Positions 26,342 through 35,163 of a stretch of DNA of 64,000 bases are shown here, piece after piece. The stretch comes from Sphaerochaeta sp. (GTDB lineage Bacteria; Spirochaetota; Spirochaetia; Sphaerochaetales; Sphaerochaetaceae): contig JAGYOG010000001.1 of the NCBI GenBank assembly GCA_018399495.1, positions 62,001-126,000 of the forward strand. Reading direction: 5' to 3'. The position numbers and the translations under genes were made by a program. The notes beneath the pieces are model-generated. The model made no database searches. It saw only the letters and a program-made list of their open reading frames with translations, and had not been told where the DNA came from. Position 1 is the first letter of the stretch. Every line of letters starts with the position of its first letter.

Positions 26342-27606
26342 AGATCATGTGCCTCTGCACTGGTCTTCGGCTGTTCGGTATTGTCCCCTCCACCCTTTGG
26401 GGCGGGGGCTCCTTTTTTGGGACCCCTTCGGTTGTTTCTTCTGCGTGAGCCAGCCTGTGCTTCCCCTGCTCCTTCTGTCCTACCCTTTCTCTTTTGGTTG
26501 GGATTGGGCTTTCGCCGTTGTGGAACTCGGTTCACTGGTCTGCGCATCCTTACACAATTACGCGGGGTCTTGAATCCCCGTTCACTCAAGAGTCGCTCAC
26601 TTGCCAACTCAATATCATAATTGGAAGGGGTCATCGGACTAATCAATACCTTGATTTGACGGAAAGTTTCCTTGAATCGTTCATCAGGGCTCATATGATC
26701 ATCAGCAAAGATGACCAATGGGTCTACCAATGCTTTGATCATATCGGCTAGTTCAACTTCATTACTCTTACCCTGCTTAGCAAGCATGACCTTTGCATCT
26801 AAATCTTCCAGGCTTTTCTGAACCTGAGGAAAATTGCAATAGATTGAAAAAGCGGGAAGCAGGAAAACCAGTAGTTTATACCGATTCAATTCATTGAAAA
26901 TTTTGACACTATGTCCACTGGCAAGAATCTTGTTTACCTCTTCAGTCAGACGGCTGGTGGAGACTCGTGAAAGTTCCCCCGAATGTTTGCGTATGGCTAC
27001 ACGGATACTCCAACGAAGAGCAAACCCTGTGGTGGATGCATATTTGATAGCCCTGATCATACGGACAGGGTCCTCATTGAATGTCACATCCAATGGTATT
27101 ATGGAACTGATACGCTTCTTCTTGAAATCTTCCATGGCATTGTTGAAATCAAGCAACTGTCCGTTGGTTGGATCATAATACAGGCTGTTTACCGAGAAGT
27201 CACGGCGTTTTGCATCCTGATCTATGGACCCAAATACGTTATTGTTTCCTTCCATTGCCTCTTCGCCACTTCTAAAGGTAGAAACTTCCAGCACTTTATC
27301 CTTGAATACGAGATGCACCAACTTGAAACGCTTGCCAATAATCCTCGCATTCCAAAACAAACGCTGGATCTGACGTGGGGAAGCGCTGGTGGCCAGGTCA
27401 AAATCCTTTGGGGTATTTCCTAGCAACAGGTCTCTGACTGCTCCACCTACCAAGTATGCTTCGGCTCCGGAATTTTGTAGTTTACGGATTGCCCAAAGGG
27501 CATCACGATCAATTAGATGGTTCGGTATTTTGTGTTCAAATTGGGTATAAATATTCGCAATAGGTAGCGTTTTCCCATGTTCGTCTTGTTTGTATCGTAT
27601 CAGCAT
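26338..27606 (-). CDS. pcnB: Poly(A) polymerase / tRNA nucleotidyltransferase family protein, PcnB-like
   Basis: Class II nucleotidyltransferase of the PcnB/CCA family. The 422 aa protein has AYLVGGAVRDLLLG and KDFDLATSASPRQI (the catalytic DxD), RRDFSVNSLYYD and FNEDPVRMIRAIKYA in order. It ends with a strongly basic, Arg/Lys/Pro/Gly-rich tail of about 70 residues (RRPVNRVPQRRK ... GPKKGAPAP), probably RNA binding. A separate CCA-adding enzyme is present at 46.8 kb, so this is more likely a poly(A) polymerase. Start at 27606 is chosen because a longer frame would run into the hisS promoter; TATGAG six bases upstream may mark another leaderless start. Confidence 0.85.
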   Translation of the reverse strand: MLIRYKQDEHGKTLPIANIYTQFEHKIPNHLIDRDALWAIRKLQNSGAEAYLVGGAVRDLLLGNTPKDFDLATSASPRQIQRLFWNARIIGKRFKLVHLVFKDKVLEVSTFRSGEEAMEGNNNVFGSIDQDAKRRDFSVNSLYYDPTNGQLLDFNNAMEDFKKKRISSIIPLDVTFNEDPVRMIRAIKYASTTGFALRWSIRVAIRKHSGELSRVSTSRLTEEVNKILASGHSVKIFNELNRYKLLVFLLPAFSIYCNFPQVQKSLEDLDAKVMLAKQGKSNEVELADMIKALVDPLVIFADDHMSPDERFKETFRQIKVLISPMTPSNYDIELASERLLSERGFKTPRNCVRMRRPVNRVPQRRKPNPNQKRKGRTEGAGEAQAGSRRRNNRRGPKKGAPAPKGGGDNTEQPKTSAEAHDL

Positions 27607-27647
27607 ATCGCTCTCATAGAAGTATTGGTTGTTGAAAGAACCGCGTA

Positions 27648-27675
27648 TTGCAGTGCACAAGCGATTCGTTATACA
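27648..27675 (+). promoter_or_regulatory. Probable sigma-70 promoter for hisS
   Basis: TTGCAG (27648-27653) and TATACA (27670-27675) are 16 bases apart, 47 bases before the hisS ATG. Confidence 0.45.
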
Positions 27676-27722
27676 CTCTTTGTACACCATCCACACCAAA
27701 AATACAACAGGAGTATGAATCA

Positions 27723-29063
27723 ATGAGTAAGGAACCGAAGGCAAAGAGCATTATAGAACCCAGGGTTCTCAAAGGCTTCAGAGACTTTTTGCCCTCCATG
27801 GAAATTCCCAAGAAAGCAATCACCAACAACCTTGAGAAACACTTTCGATCCTATGGATTTGTTCCTATTGATACTCCGGTACTTGAATATACTGAAGTCC
27901 TTCTGGGCAAGGGTGGAGGCGAGACCGACAAGCAAATCTTCCATTTCAAGGACAACGGGGATAGAGATGTTGCACTTCGATTTGATTTGACCGTCCCCTT
28001 CGCCCGATTTCTTGCCCAACACCACAGTGAACTTGCCCTCCCCTTCAAGCGATTTCATATAGATAAGGTCTGGCGTGGCGAAAATCCTCAGAAGGGGCGA
28101 TACCGTGAATTCACCCAATGCGACTTTGATATTGTTGGAGTAGACAATGCTGAAGCTGACTTTGAAATCCTCTCCATGATGGACAGTTCGTTTTCAGTCA
28201 TGGGTGTAAAAAACTATCAATTTTGTATCGCACACCGAGGCTTATTCAATGCCTTTCTTGCCCACCATGGAGTGCTTGAGCAGAGCGTTGAAATCCTCAG
28301 AACGGTGGATAAACTCAGAAAAATTGGAAAAGATGAAGTATTGGCCCTCTTGCATGAGCTTACAAGCGACCAAGAAAAAGCAAAAGCCATCCTGCAATAC
28401 ATCAGCAAAGAAGATGAACAAGAACCATTCCTCACCACCTTGGATAGGCTCACCGCTCTTTCAGGAGGAGAAAATCCATTTAGTGAACGAATGAGAACAA
28501 TTTATTCGTATCTCTGTAATGCTGGAATAGAAGCACATTTCACCTTTGACCCTTCAATAACCCGTGGACTGGACTACTACACAGGAATTGTATATGAAAC
28601 GTTCCTAACTGAACTCCCTCATTTCGGTTCTGTATGCAGCGGTGGTAGATACAATGACCTGGCCAGCCTCTATACCAAGGAAAAACTTCCTGGAGTGGGA
28701 AGTTCCATCGGATTGGATCGCCTGCTTGCAGCACTTGAGGAGTTGGGTAGCCCACTGGTCGCATCTGCCAGCTCTGCTGATGTGGCACTATTCAACACTG
28801 ATGTAACGCAATTTTCCACCTATGATCGTATCGCCCGGGCAATGCGTAAGCATGGGCTAAGAGTCTCCATCTATCTGCTCAACAAGAAACAAGGAGCCCA
28901 ATACAAGTGGGCTGAAACCAATGCAATTCCGTTTGCCGTTATCCTTTCAGAGGATGATGTACAGAACAATACCCTTACCCTTAAAAACCTCCGGACAAGA
29001 GAAATGCAAAACGCACTCTCTACGGAAGCGGCGATTGCAGTTATCACAAAGGAATTATTTTGA
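27723..29063 (+). CDS. hisS: Histidyl-tRNA synthetase
   Basis: Class II synthetase charging tRNA-His. The 446 aa protein begins RVLKGFRDFLP, has motif 1 followed by DTPVLEYTEVLLG, motif 2 with FKRFHIDKVWRGENPQKGRYREFTQCD, the HisRS-specific GLDYYTG, and motif 3 with GVGSSIGLDRLL. An anticodon-binding domain follows. ATG at 27723 is preceded by CAGGAG nine bases upstream. Its stop overlaps the helicase start (TTGA), so the two are coupled. Confidence 0.95.
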   Translation: MSKEPKAKSIIEPRVLKGFRDFLPSMEIPKKAITNNLEKHFRSYGFVPIDTPVLEYTEVLLGKGGGETDKQIFHFKDNGDRDVALRFDLTVPFARFLAQHHSELALPFKRFHIDKVWRGENPQKGRYREFTQCDFDIVGVDNAEADFEILSMMDSSFSVMGVKNYQFCIAHRGLFNAFLAHHGVLEQSVEILRTVDKLRKIGKDEVLALLHELTSDQEKAKAILQYISKEDEQEPFLTTLDRLTALSGGENPFSERMRTIYSYLCNAGIEAHFTFDPSITRGLDYYTGIVYETFLTELPHFGSVCSGGRYNDLASLYTKEKLPGVGSSIGLDRLLAALEELGSPLVASASSADVALFNTDVTQFSTYDRIARAMRKHGLRVSIYLLNKKQGAQYKWAETNAIPFAVILSEDDVQNNTLTLKNLRTREMQNALSTEAAIAVITKELF

Positions 29064-31579
29064 AAGACATGAAACATTTGCCGGTCTATATGCACCGGCA
29101 GGAGATTCTTGATGGCCTTGAGAAAAATCAGGTCATCATCGTCGAAAGCCCAACAGGAAGTGGAAAAACCACACAGATTCCCCTCATACTGAATGAAGCT
29201 GGTTATGCAGATGCTCTACAGGTCGGCATTACCCAACCAAGGCGAATCGCCACCCTCAGCGTAAGTGAATTCATAAAGAAACAAGTAGCCCGTGATGACG
29301 AATTCGTAGGCTACAAAATGCGCTTCGAGGACACCACCAGCCCAGGCACACGAATTAAGGTCATGACAGATGGTATTCTTTTGATGGAATTGAAAGCCGA
29401 CCCATTGCTTCGTTCCTATTCAGTCATCCTTGTCGATGAAGCACACGAGCGTTCACTCAATATTGACTTCATTCTGGGACTGCTCAAACATGTTATGAAG
29501 GAACGGCCAGAGTTCAAGGTCATCATTTCCAGTGCGACCATCAACACCAAAGTGTTCAGTGATTTCTTTGACAAGGCTCCAATTGTAAGCATCGATGCAC
29601 GGGTCTATCCTGTGAAGGTTTTCTACAAACCATTGCAACGTGAATCGCTCGAGTACCAAGTGGAGGCCATTACCAAGATTGTTACTGGTGAGGCTAAAAA
29701 ACAAAGCGGCGATATTCTGGTCTTCATGAGCGGGGAATTTGACATCACCAACTGTGTGAATGCACTGTACATGGCCGATACCGACAAACGACTGGAGATT
29801 TATCCGTTGTATGGAAGACTCAGCAAAGAAGAACAAGAATCTGTATTCAATGATACCTCCCCAGAAAAAACAAAGGTGGTTGTTGCCACCAACATCGCAG
29901 AGACGTCAGTTACCATCGATGGCATTACTACCGTTATTGATTGTGGTATCGCAAAAATAAACTTCTACAACCAGAAGGATTTTACGTCCTCCTTGGTTCC
30001 TCTTCCTACCAGTCGTTCAAGTTGTGAACAACGAAAAGGACGTGCTGGTCGTACCAGTCCTGGTGTGTGCTATCGCCTCTACAGTGAAGATGATTACAAG
30101 AGCAGACTTACCTATGGGACAGAAGAGATCCTCAGAACCGATCTGAGCGAGGTTGTCCTCCGGATGAGTGACTTGGGTATTTCCGACTACGAGCATTTTC
30201 CTTTCATAACAAGGCCGAAGCATAGTGCCATCACCAGTGCTGAGGATACACTCAGGTTCATCGGGGCAATCGATGAGAAGCGTCAGCTGACCACAGTTGG
30301 CAACCTGATGTGCAGGTTCCCACTGCTTCCCCGTCATTCCCGTGTGATCGTGGAAGCAATGATGAATCATCCGGATGTACTGGAAGAGGTCTTGATCGCT
30401 GTCAGTTTTCTCTCCACCAAGACTCCATTCCTACTCCCTCCGGGTGAAGAGGACCTGAGCCGGGCCGCACACCGCAGGTTCAACAATACCGAGTATGGGG
30501 ATTTTGCTTCCTACCTGAATATCTACCATCAATATACTGATAATACCGGCAAGGATGCCAAACAGCGGTTCTGCAAGAAGAACTATCTCGATTTCCAAGG
30601 AATGCAAGAGATAGTCCACGTCAATGAACAGCTGGGTGAAATCTGCGGGGATGTAGGATTCCCCTTAGCAAGTGGCGGATCTGTAAGAGAATACCTTTGT
30701 TGTATAGCCAGTGGCCTGATGCAATATGTGTGTATCAAGGCACGTGGTAACATGTACAAAAGTCTTACCGCAAACCAGGTGTTCTTACACCCGGGAAGTG
30801 CATACTTCAAGAGCCTTCCACAGTTCATCATAGCTGGTGAGATTGTACAGACCAGCAGGCTCTACGCCCGTAGTGTCAGTCCCCTGGACAAGGCATGGCT
30901 GGACGACATCTCCCCAGAGCTCTACCCTAAGCTCACTGCATTGGTACAGAAGGAACGTCCTTCAGGCAAACTGCAAAAGCAGGAAATTCGAGAGAAAGCC
31001 ATCAAGGAACGCGAGGAGAAGGGAAAAGCCACCATCACGGTGTACAAGCGAACCTACCCTACGCTGGTACTTGGTGGAAAGAAAAAGAAAGAGCGGCTTG
31101 TCGCTCTCATTCCGCTTGAGGATTTGAACTACCTCAATCAGATGAACGAAAAGGCCCCCAAGAGGCCAAAGAACTTTCCAGTGGCCATCCTCTACAGGAG
31201 TTTCTACATCCACTATGGTGATAAGTTTTTCTCAGCACTTGAGTTGCAGGGTAAAGTAAATCCAGGTAAGGGTATTCTGGACAACCCCCCATCGGGAATC
31301 TATACCATTGAGGATGCCGACACACTTATCGACAATCTGCACTGGTTGCTCGCTTTTACCAAGAGCAAGAAACAGAGAAAACATCTCTATTTTGTAGCAT
31401 TGGAAGAGAGTGGCAACGGCAATTATCGTTTCACCGCTGATGATGATTGTTTTGATGCTTTGGACACCTCGCTCTACACACTTCTTACCCTTTCTGACTC
31501 ATTGGAGGCAAGGCAGATGAGTAACCAAGCGAAGCAGGTAAGCAAGATATATGGTAAACTGCTTAAATTGGTGGAGTAG
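29060..31579 (+). CDS. hrpA: DEAH-box ATP-dependent RNA helicase, HrpA-like
   Basis: An 839 aa helicase with Walker A PTGSGKTT (31-38), QPRR (59-62), DEAH at 126-129, SAT in IISSATIN, TNIAETSVTIDG and QRKGRAGRTSPG (motif VI), then a winged-helix/ratchet and OB-fold region. It lacks the long C-terminal part of 1300 aa Gammaproteobacterial HrpA, so it is the shorter form. Start is TTG at 29060 with AAAGGA six bases upstream; it overlaps the hisS stop by 4 bases. Role may be in mRNA processing or ribosome rescue; the substrate is unknown. Confidence 0.88.
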   Translation: MKDMKHLPVYMHRQEILDGLEKNQVIIVESPTGSGKTTQIPLILNEAGYADALQVGITQPRRIATLSVSEFIKKQVARDDEFVGYKMRFEDTTSPGTRIKVMTDGILLMELKADPLLRSYSVILVDEAHERSLNIDFILGLLKHVMKERPEFKVIISSATINTKVFSDFFDKAPIVSIDARVYPVKVFYKPLQRESLEYQVEAITKIVTGEAKKQSGDILVFMSGEFDITNCVNALYMADTDKRLEIYPLYGRLSKEEQESVFNDTSPEKTKVVVATNIAETSVTIDGITTVIDCGIAKINFYNQKDFTSSLVPLPTSRSSCEQRKGRAGRTSPGVCYRLYSEDDYKSRLTYGTEEILRTDLSEVVLRMSDLGISDYEHFPFITRPKHSAITSAEDTLRFIGAIDEKRQLTTVGNLMCRFPLLPRHSRVIVEAMMNHPDVLEEVLIAVSFLSTKTPFLLPPGEEDLSRAAHRRFNNTEYGDFASYLNIYHQYTDNTGKDAKQRFCKKNYLDFQGMQEIVHVNEQLGEICGDVGFPLASGGSVREYLCCIASGLMQYVCIKARGNMYKSLTANQVFLHPGSAYFKSLPQFIIAGEIVQTSRLYARSVSPLDKAWLDDISPELYPKLTALVQKERPSGKLQKQEIREKAIKEREEKGKATITVYKRTYPTLVLGGKKKKERLVALIPLEDLNYLNQMNEKAPKRPKNFPVAILYRSFYIHYGDKFFSALELQGKVNPGKGILDNPPSGIYTIEDADTLIDNLHWLLAFTKSKKQRKHLYFVALEESGNGNYRFTADDDCFDALDTSLYTLLTLSDSLEARQMSNQAKQVSKIYGKLLKLVE

Positions 31580-31583
31580 CTCC

Positions 31584-32648
31584 CTAGAAAATTGGCTTGG
31601 CAATGACCAAGTGCTGTATAAGCTGTATATCAAGCGGACTCAAGATAGTCGAACCCTGTTTTTTCAACAGGACAAAACGCACTTTCCCGTCCGCCTTCTT
31701 TTTGTCCTTGAGTAGGTGGTCACGGTATTCGATCCAGTCCCCACGTCCAATGCGGTATTCAATGTCATAGCCAAAACTCTTGAAGAGTTTGGTTGCCCCA
31801 CTAGCGTAGGCCTTGTTGGTAATCCCAAGGGCTACACCAGCATCAAGGGCGCGACAGGTCCCCCAAGCAACGCATGCACCATGTCCCCACATCAGATAGT
31901 GGGAGGATGACTCCAGTGCATGGCCAAAGGTATGACCCAGGTTCAAGCTCTGCCTGATGCCCAAGGTCTCTGATGGGTCCTGTTCAATGTACCACTGCTT
32001 GACCTTGAGCGATAGATCAACCAAGGCAGCCAAGGTTTTGGGATCCCTGCTGAGAATTTCATTCTTTCGTACCAAAAGGAATTTATAGAGTTCCTCATCC
32101 TGACTGAGTAGTGCATGCTTGACTACCTCAGCCAGTCCATTAAGAAATTCTTTTTCATTAAGAGTACGCAGCGTATCAATGGAAATGAGCACCTCACTGG
32201 CTGGGTAGAATGAACCCACCATGTTCTTCATTCCTTTGAAATCGATGGCTGTCTTGCCTCCTACCGAAGCATCAACCATCGCAAGCAGGGTAGTCGGTAC
32301 TAGGGTGAGCCGGCATCCACGCATGTACACAGAGGCAGCAAAGGCGGACATATCACAAACCACTCCCCCACCAAATCCGATGATCCTGCCGTCGCGTGCA
32401 AGCCCCTCATCCAGTGCAGCACTGAGAATACGTTCCAGTGATGTGAAATTCTTCGCACTCTCTCCACTTTCCAGTACCACATGGCTGGGAGGAAGCTGTT
32501 TGAACAGTTTTGCCGTATTCGTATCGAACACCCATAATACCAAGCGTCCATACTCACCAAGATGGGCAGAAAGGTCTTTTAAGTCGTCAGCAAGCAATAC
32601 CTCTGTCTGCCTGCCATTTTCTAGCTGCGTTGTCACCATGCTTTTCAT
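31584..32648 (-). CDS. aroB: 3-dehydroquinate synthase
   Basis: Second step of the shikimate pathway, cyclising DAHP using NAD and a divalent metal. The 354 aa protein has SGESAKNFTSLERIL, the NAD-binding GRIIGFGGGVVCDMSAFAAS segment, VPTTLLAMVDASVGGKTAID, and the metal-ligand region NLGHTFGHALE. It stands alone and converges with the helicase gene. The ATG at 32648 has no SD in range (a GAGG is 12 bases away) and lies six bases after TATAAC, pointing to a leaderless start; the next in-frame ATG is 32639. Confidence 0.93.
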   Translation of the reverse strand: MKSMVTTQLENGRQTEVLLADDLKDLSAHLGEYGRLVLWVFDTNTAKLFKQLPPSHVVLESGESAKNFTSLERILSAALDEGLARDGRIIGFGGGVVCDMSAFAASVYMRGCRLTLVPTTLLAMVDASVGGKTAIDFKGMKNMVGSFYPASEVLISIDTLRTLNEKEFLNGLAEVVKHALLSQDEELYKFLLVRKNEILSRDPKTLAALVDLSLKVKQWYIEQDPSETLGIRQSLNLGHTFGHALESSSHYLMWGHGACVAWGTCRALDAGVALGITNKAYASGATKLFKSFGYDIEYRIGRGDWIEYRDHLLKDKKKADGKVRFVLLKKQGSTILSPLDIQLIQHLVIAKPIF

Positions 32649-32654
32649 AGTCTT

Positions 32655-32684
32655 GTTATACCTCAGAGCAGGGGTGCAAGACAA
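32655..32684 (-). promoter_or_regulatory. Probable promoter for aroB, leaderless placement
   Basis: On the minus strand TTGTCT (32684-32679) and TATAAC (32660-32655) are 18 bases apart, six bases before the ATG at 32648. Confidence 0.45.
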
Positions 32685-32706
32685 GCGCTCTTGCACGCAT
32701 ACATAC

Positions 32707-32735
32707 TTGCAAAATTCCACCCATTATCCCACAAT
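32707..32735 (+). promoter_or_regulatory. Probable promoter for the cysteine desulfurase gene, leaderless placement
   Basis: TTGCAA (32707-32712) and CACAAT (32730-32735) are 17 bases apart, six bases before the ATG at 32742. It is close to and divergent from the aroB promoter. Confidence 0.4.
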
Positions 32736-32741
32736 ACCGAT

Positions 32742-33881
32742 ATGCAAGAAATTCGATATTTTGACAGCGCTGCCACCACCATTATGAGCAGGATTGCTCT
32801 TGATGTGTACCAACAGGTGGCAACGACATACATCGGCAACCCAAGCAGCCTTCACGCTGAGGGTATACGGGCAAAGGAAAAATTGGAACAAGCCAGGGAT
32901 AACCTGGCTGGGCTTCTCTCTGTACCCAAGGGAAACCTCACCTTCACAGCAGGAGCAAGCGAGGCAAATGCCATCGTTTTCAACAGTCTGGTCTGGAGAC
33001 TTCAGAAACCCCATGTGATCATCAGCAACATTGAACACTCCTCCATCAAGGAGTATATCCGGCTCATGAAACAATTGGGCTGGAAAGTCACCACACTTAA
33101 TGCACCTGGAGGGTTCATTAAAGCTGAAGATCTCCGTAAAGCCTTGACCAAACAGACCCGTTTGGTCTCACTGATGCTTGTAAACAACGTAGTTGGGACC
33201 ATCCAAGACATCCAGGCTCTGGTAGCAGAAGTACGTGCCTATGAACAGGAACAGGGGGGAAGGAAAATCCACTTCCATACTGATGCAACTCAGGCCTTCG
33301 GCAAGATCCCATTTTCGCTGGAAACACTCGGTGTGGACAGTGCTGCCTTCAGCGCGCATAAATTCCATGGACCGAAGGGCGTTGGCTTTCTCTACAACAA
33401 TGACCCAGCTATCGAGAACCTTAGCAGAGGCGGCGGACAGGAAGCAGGACTGAGACCGGGGACAGAAAATCTGCCTGGAATCGTCAGCATGGTTGAAGCG
33501 GCAAAGGAAGCCATGGTAAATGTTTTCGACCATGAGAAACACGTCATGCAGATCAACACGCTGCTTCGTCAACGTCTCTCATTTTTACCGAGTATCAGTC
33601 CTGAGAGGTCGTGTTCACCTTATATTCTGAACGTTGCTACAAGGCCTCTTCCCAGCGAGGTTTTTACCCGGATGCTCTATGACAAGGGGTTTTGTGTCTC
33701 CTCCGGTTCTGCTTGCAGCAACAATGCCAAGCAGAAAAGAGAAGGAGTCCTTGACTCCATGCAGATAACCCCATCCTTGGCAAAGAGCAGCATCAGGATC
33801 TCATTCAGTGCTGATACCACTACAGAAGAAACCGAAGCATTGGCCGAGGCAATCACCACACTCATCCAGGAGCATGCATGA
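32742..33881 (+). CDS. Cysteine desulfurase, NifS/IscS-like
   Basis: A PLP enzyme of 379 aa that takes sulfur from cysteine. It has DSAATT at the start, FTAGASEANA, SNIEHSSIKE (His of the PLP pocket), HTDATQAFGK, the PLP-binding lysine in FSAHKFHGPKGVG, and the active-site cysteine in SSGSACSNNAK, a context typical of the family. It overlaps thiI by 4 bases, so it is probably the dedicated sulfur donor for ThiI, as with the NifZ-ThiI pair of Bacillus subtilis. No SD; see the promoter note. Confidence 0.9.
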   Translation: MQEIRYFDSAATTIMSRIALDVYQQVATTYIGNPSSLHAEGIRAKEKLEQARDNLAGLLSVPKGNLTFTAGASEANAIVFNSLVWRLQKPHVIISNIEHSSIKEYIRLMKQLGWKVTTLNAPGGFIKAEDLRKALTKQTRLVSLMLVNNVVGTIQDIQALVAEVRAYEQEQGGRKIHFHTDATQAFGKIPFSLETLGVDSAAFSAHKFHGPKGVGFLYNNDPAIENLSRGGGQEAGLRPGTENLPGIVSMVEAAKEAMVNVFDHEKHVMQINTLLRQRLSFLPSISPERSCSPYILNVATRPLPSEVFTRMLYDKGFCVSSGSACSNNAKQKREGVLDSMQITPSLAKSSIRISFSADTTTEETEALAEAITTLIQEHA

Positions 33882-35071
33882 AAAATTCCACTCTCTATTT
33901 GTTACGACTCGGGGAAATCTCCCTGAAAGGCTTGAACCGCGATTCCTTTGAGAAGCGTCTGAAGCAGAACATCAAGCAGAAGTTGAAAGGATACAGGACA
34001 CAGGTCAATCGGCAAAAAGGCCGCATATTCTTTGAAATCAGCAATGAATGCCCAAAAGAAACCGTTGAAATGGCACTGGGGACCACCTTCGGGGTGGTAG
34101 GATATTCCCGTTGCCTGCGCTGTGAAAAAGAAATCACGGTAATCCGGGAAACGGCAAAAAGACTTATTGCTGACGAACCTTTCAACAAGGGAGTCGGCAC
34201 CTTCAAGTCCATCGCCAAGCGCGCAGACAAGAGTTTTCCCATGACCAGCTATGAGATTGACTGCTCCCTTGGAGAGGTAGTCCATGAGATGTACCCCGAT
34301 ATGACAGTCGATGTAAAGCATCCTAAACTGACCATACACTGTGAAATCCGTGACCAAGCCTATCTCTATACCACTCCCAAACAAGGACCAGGTGGATTGC
34401 CTGTTTCCACTGCAGGAAAGGGGATGTTGCTCTTAAGCGGAGGTATCGACAGTCCGGTTGCAGCCTACCGTATGGCACAAAGGGGATTGAAGATGGATTG
34501 CATCTACTTCCACGCCTACCCTTACACCAGTGACCAAGCCTTGGAAAAAGTAAAAACCTTAGCAAGTCTCATTGCCCCGTATCTCCAGGGAACGAGACTG
34601 CATGTAGTACCCTTTACCGAAGGACAGCTCTGGATAAAGCAACACAGCAGGGAGGATGAAACCACCCTGATGTTCCGCGCTGCCATGATGCACATAGCCA
34701 ATACCATCAGTGTAAGCCAAGAAGGAAGTTGTATCGTCACCGGTGAGGCACTCAGCCAAGTGGCTAGCCAGACTCTTGAATCAATGGCATTCACTGACAG
34801 TATGAGTGATCAGCTGGTTCTTCGCCCACTTGTGGGTATGGATAAACAAGAAATCATGAATCTCGCCATGAAAATCGGCACCTACGAGACTTCGATTCTT
34901 CCGTACGAAGATTGCTGTGTACTTTTCAGCCCGAAACACCCATTGGTACATCCAGTCAAGTTGGTGGAACAGGAGCATTACCGCTCCATGGCGATTGAGC
35001 CACTGCTTGAGGAAGCTATTAAAAACACTGAGATTGTTGATTTCGGTGCAAATGGGGTCGAAAGAAAATAG
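33878..35071 (+). CDS. thiI: tRNA 4-thiouridine synthase ThiI
   Basis: Makes 4-thiouridine at position 8 of tRNA and in some species contributes to thiamine thiazole. The 397 aa protein has an N-terminal ferredoxin-like/THUMP region (1-165) and a PP-loop ATPase domain with LLSGGIDSPVAAYRM. It ends without the C-terminal rhodanese domain of the Escherichia coli enzyme, matching the Bacillus type that relies on a partner desulfurase. Start ATG overlaps the desulfurase stop. Confidence 0.92.
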   Translation: MKNSTLYLLRLGEISLKGLNRDSFEKRLKQNIKQKLKGYRTQVNRQKGRIFFEISNECPKETVEMALGTTFGVVGYSRCLRCEKEITVIRETAKRLIADEPFNKGVGTFKSIAKRADKSFPMTSYEIDCSLGEVVHEMYPDMTVDVKHPKLTIHCEIRDQAYLYTTPKQGPGGLPVSTAGKGMLLLSGGIDSPVAAYRMAQRGLKMDCIYFHAYPYTSDQALEKVKTLASLIAPYLQGTRLHVVPFTEGQLWIKQHSREDETTLMFRAAMMHIANTISVSQEGSCIVTGEALSQVASQTLESMAFTDSMSDQLVLRPLVGMDKQEIMNLAMKIGTYETSILPYEDCCVLFSPKHPLVHPVKLVEQEHYRSMAIEPLLEEAIKNTEIVDFGANGVERK

Positions 35072-35163
35072 ACAGTTTTTACTATTTTGTATAAATACTA
35101 ATTATATTCACTGTACCATACATCAAAAAATGGATATGGTTTGGTTATTCGGAGGCTTTCTTG

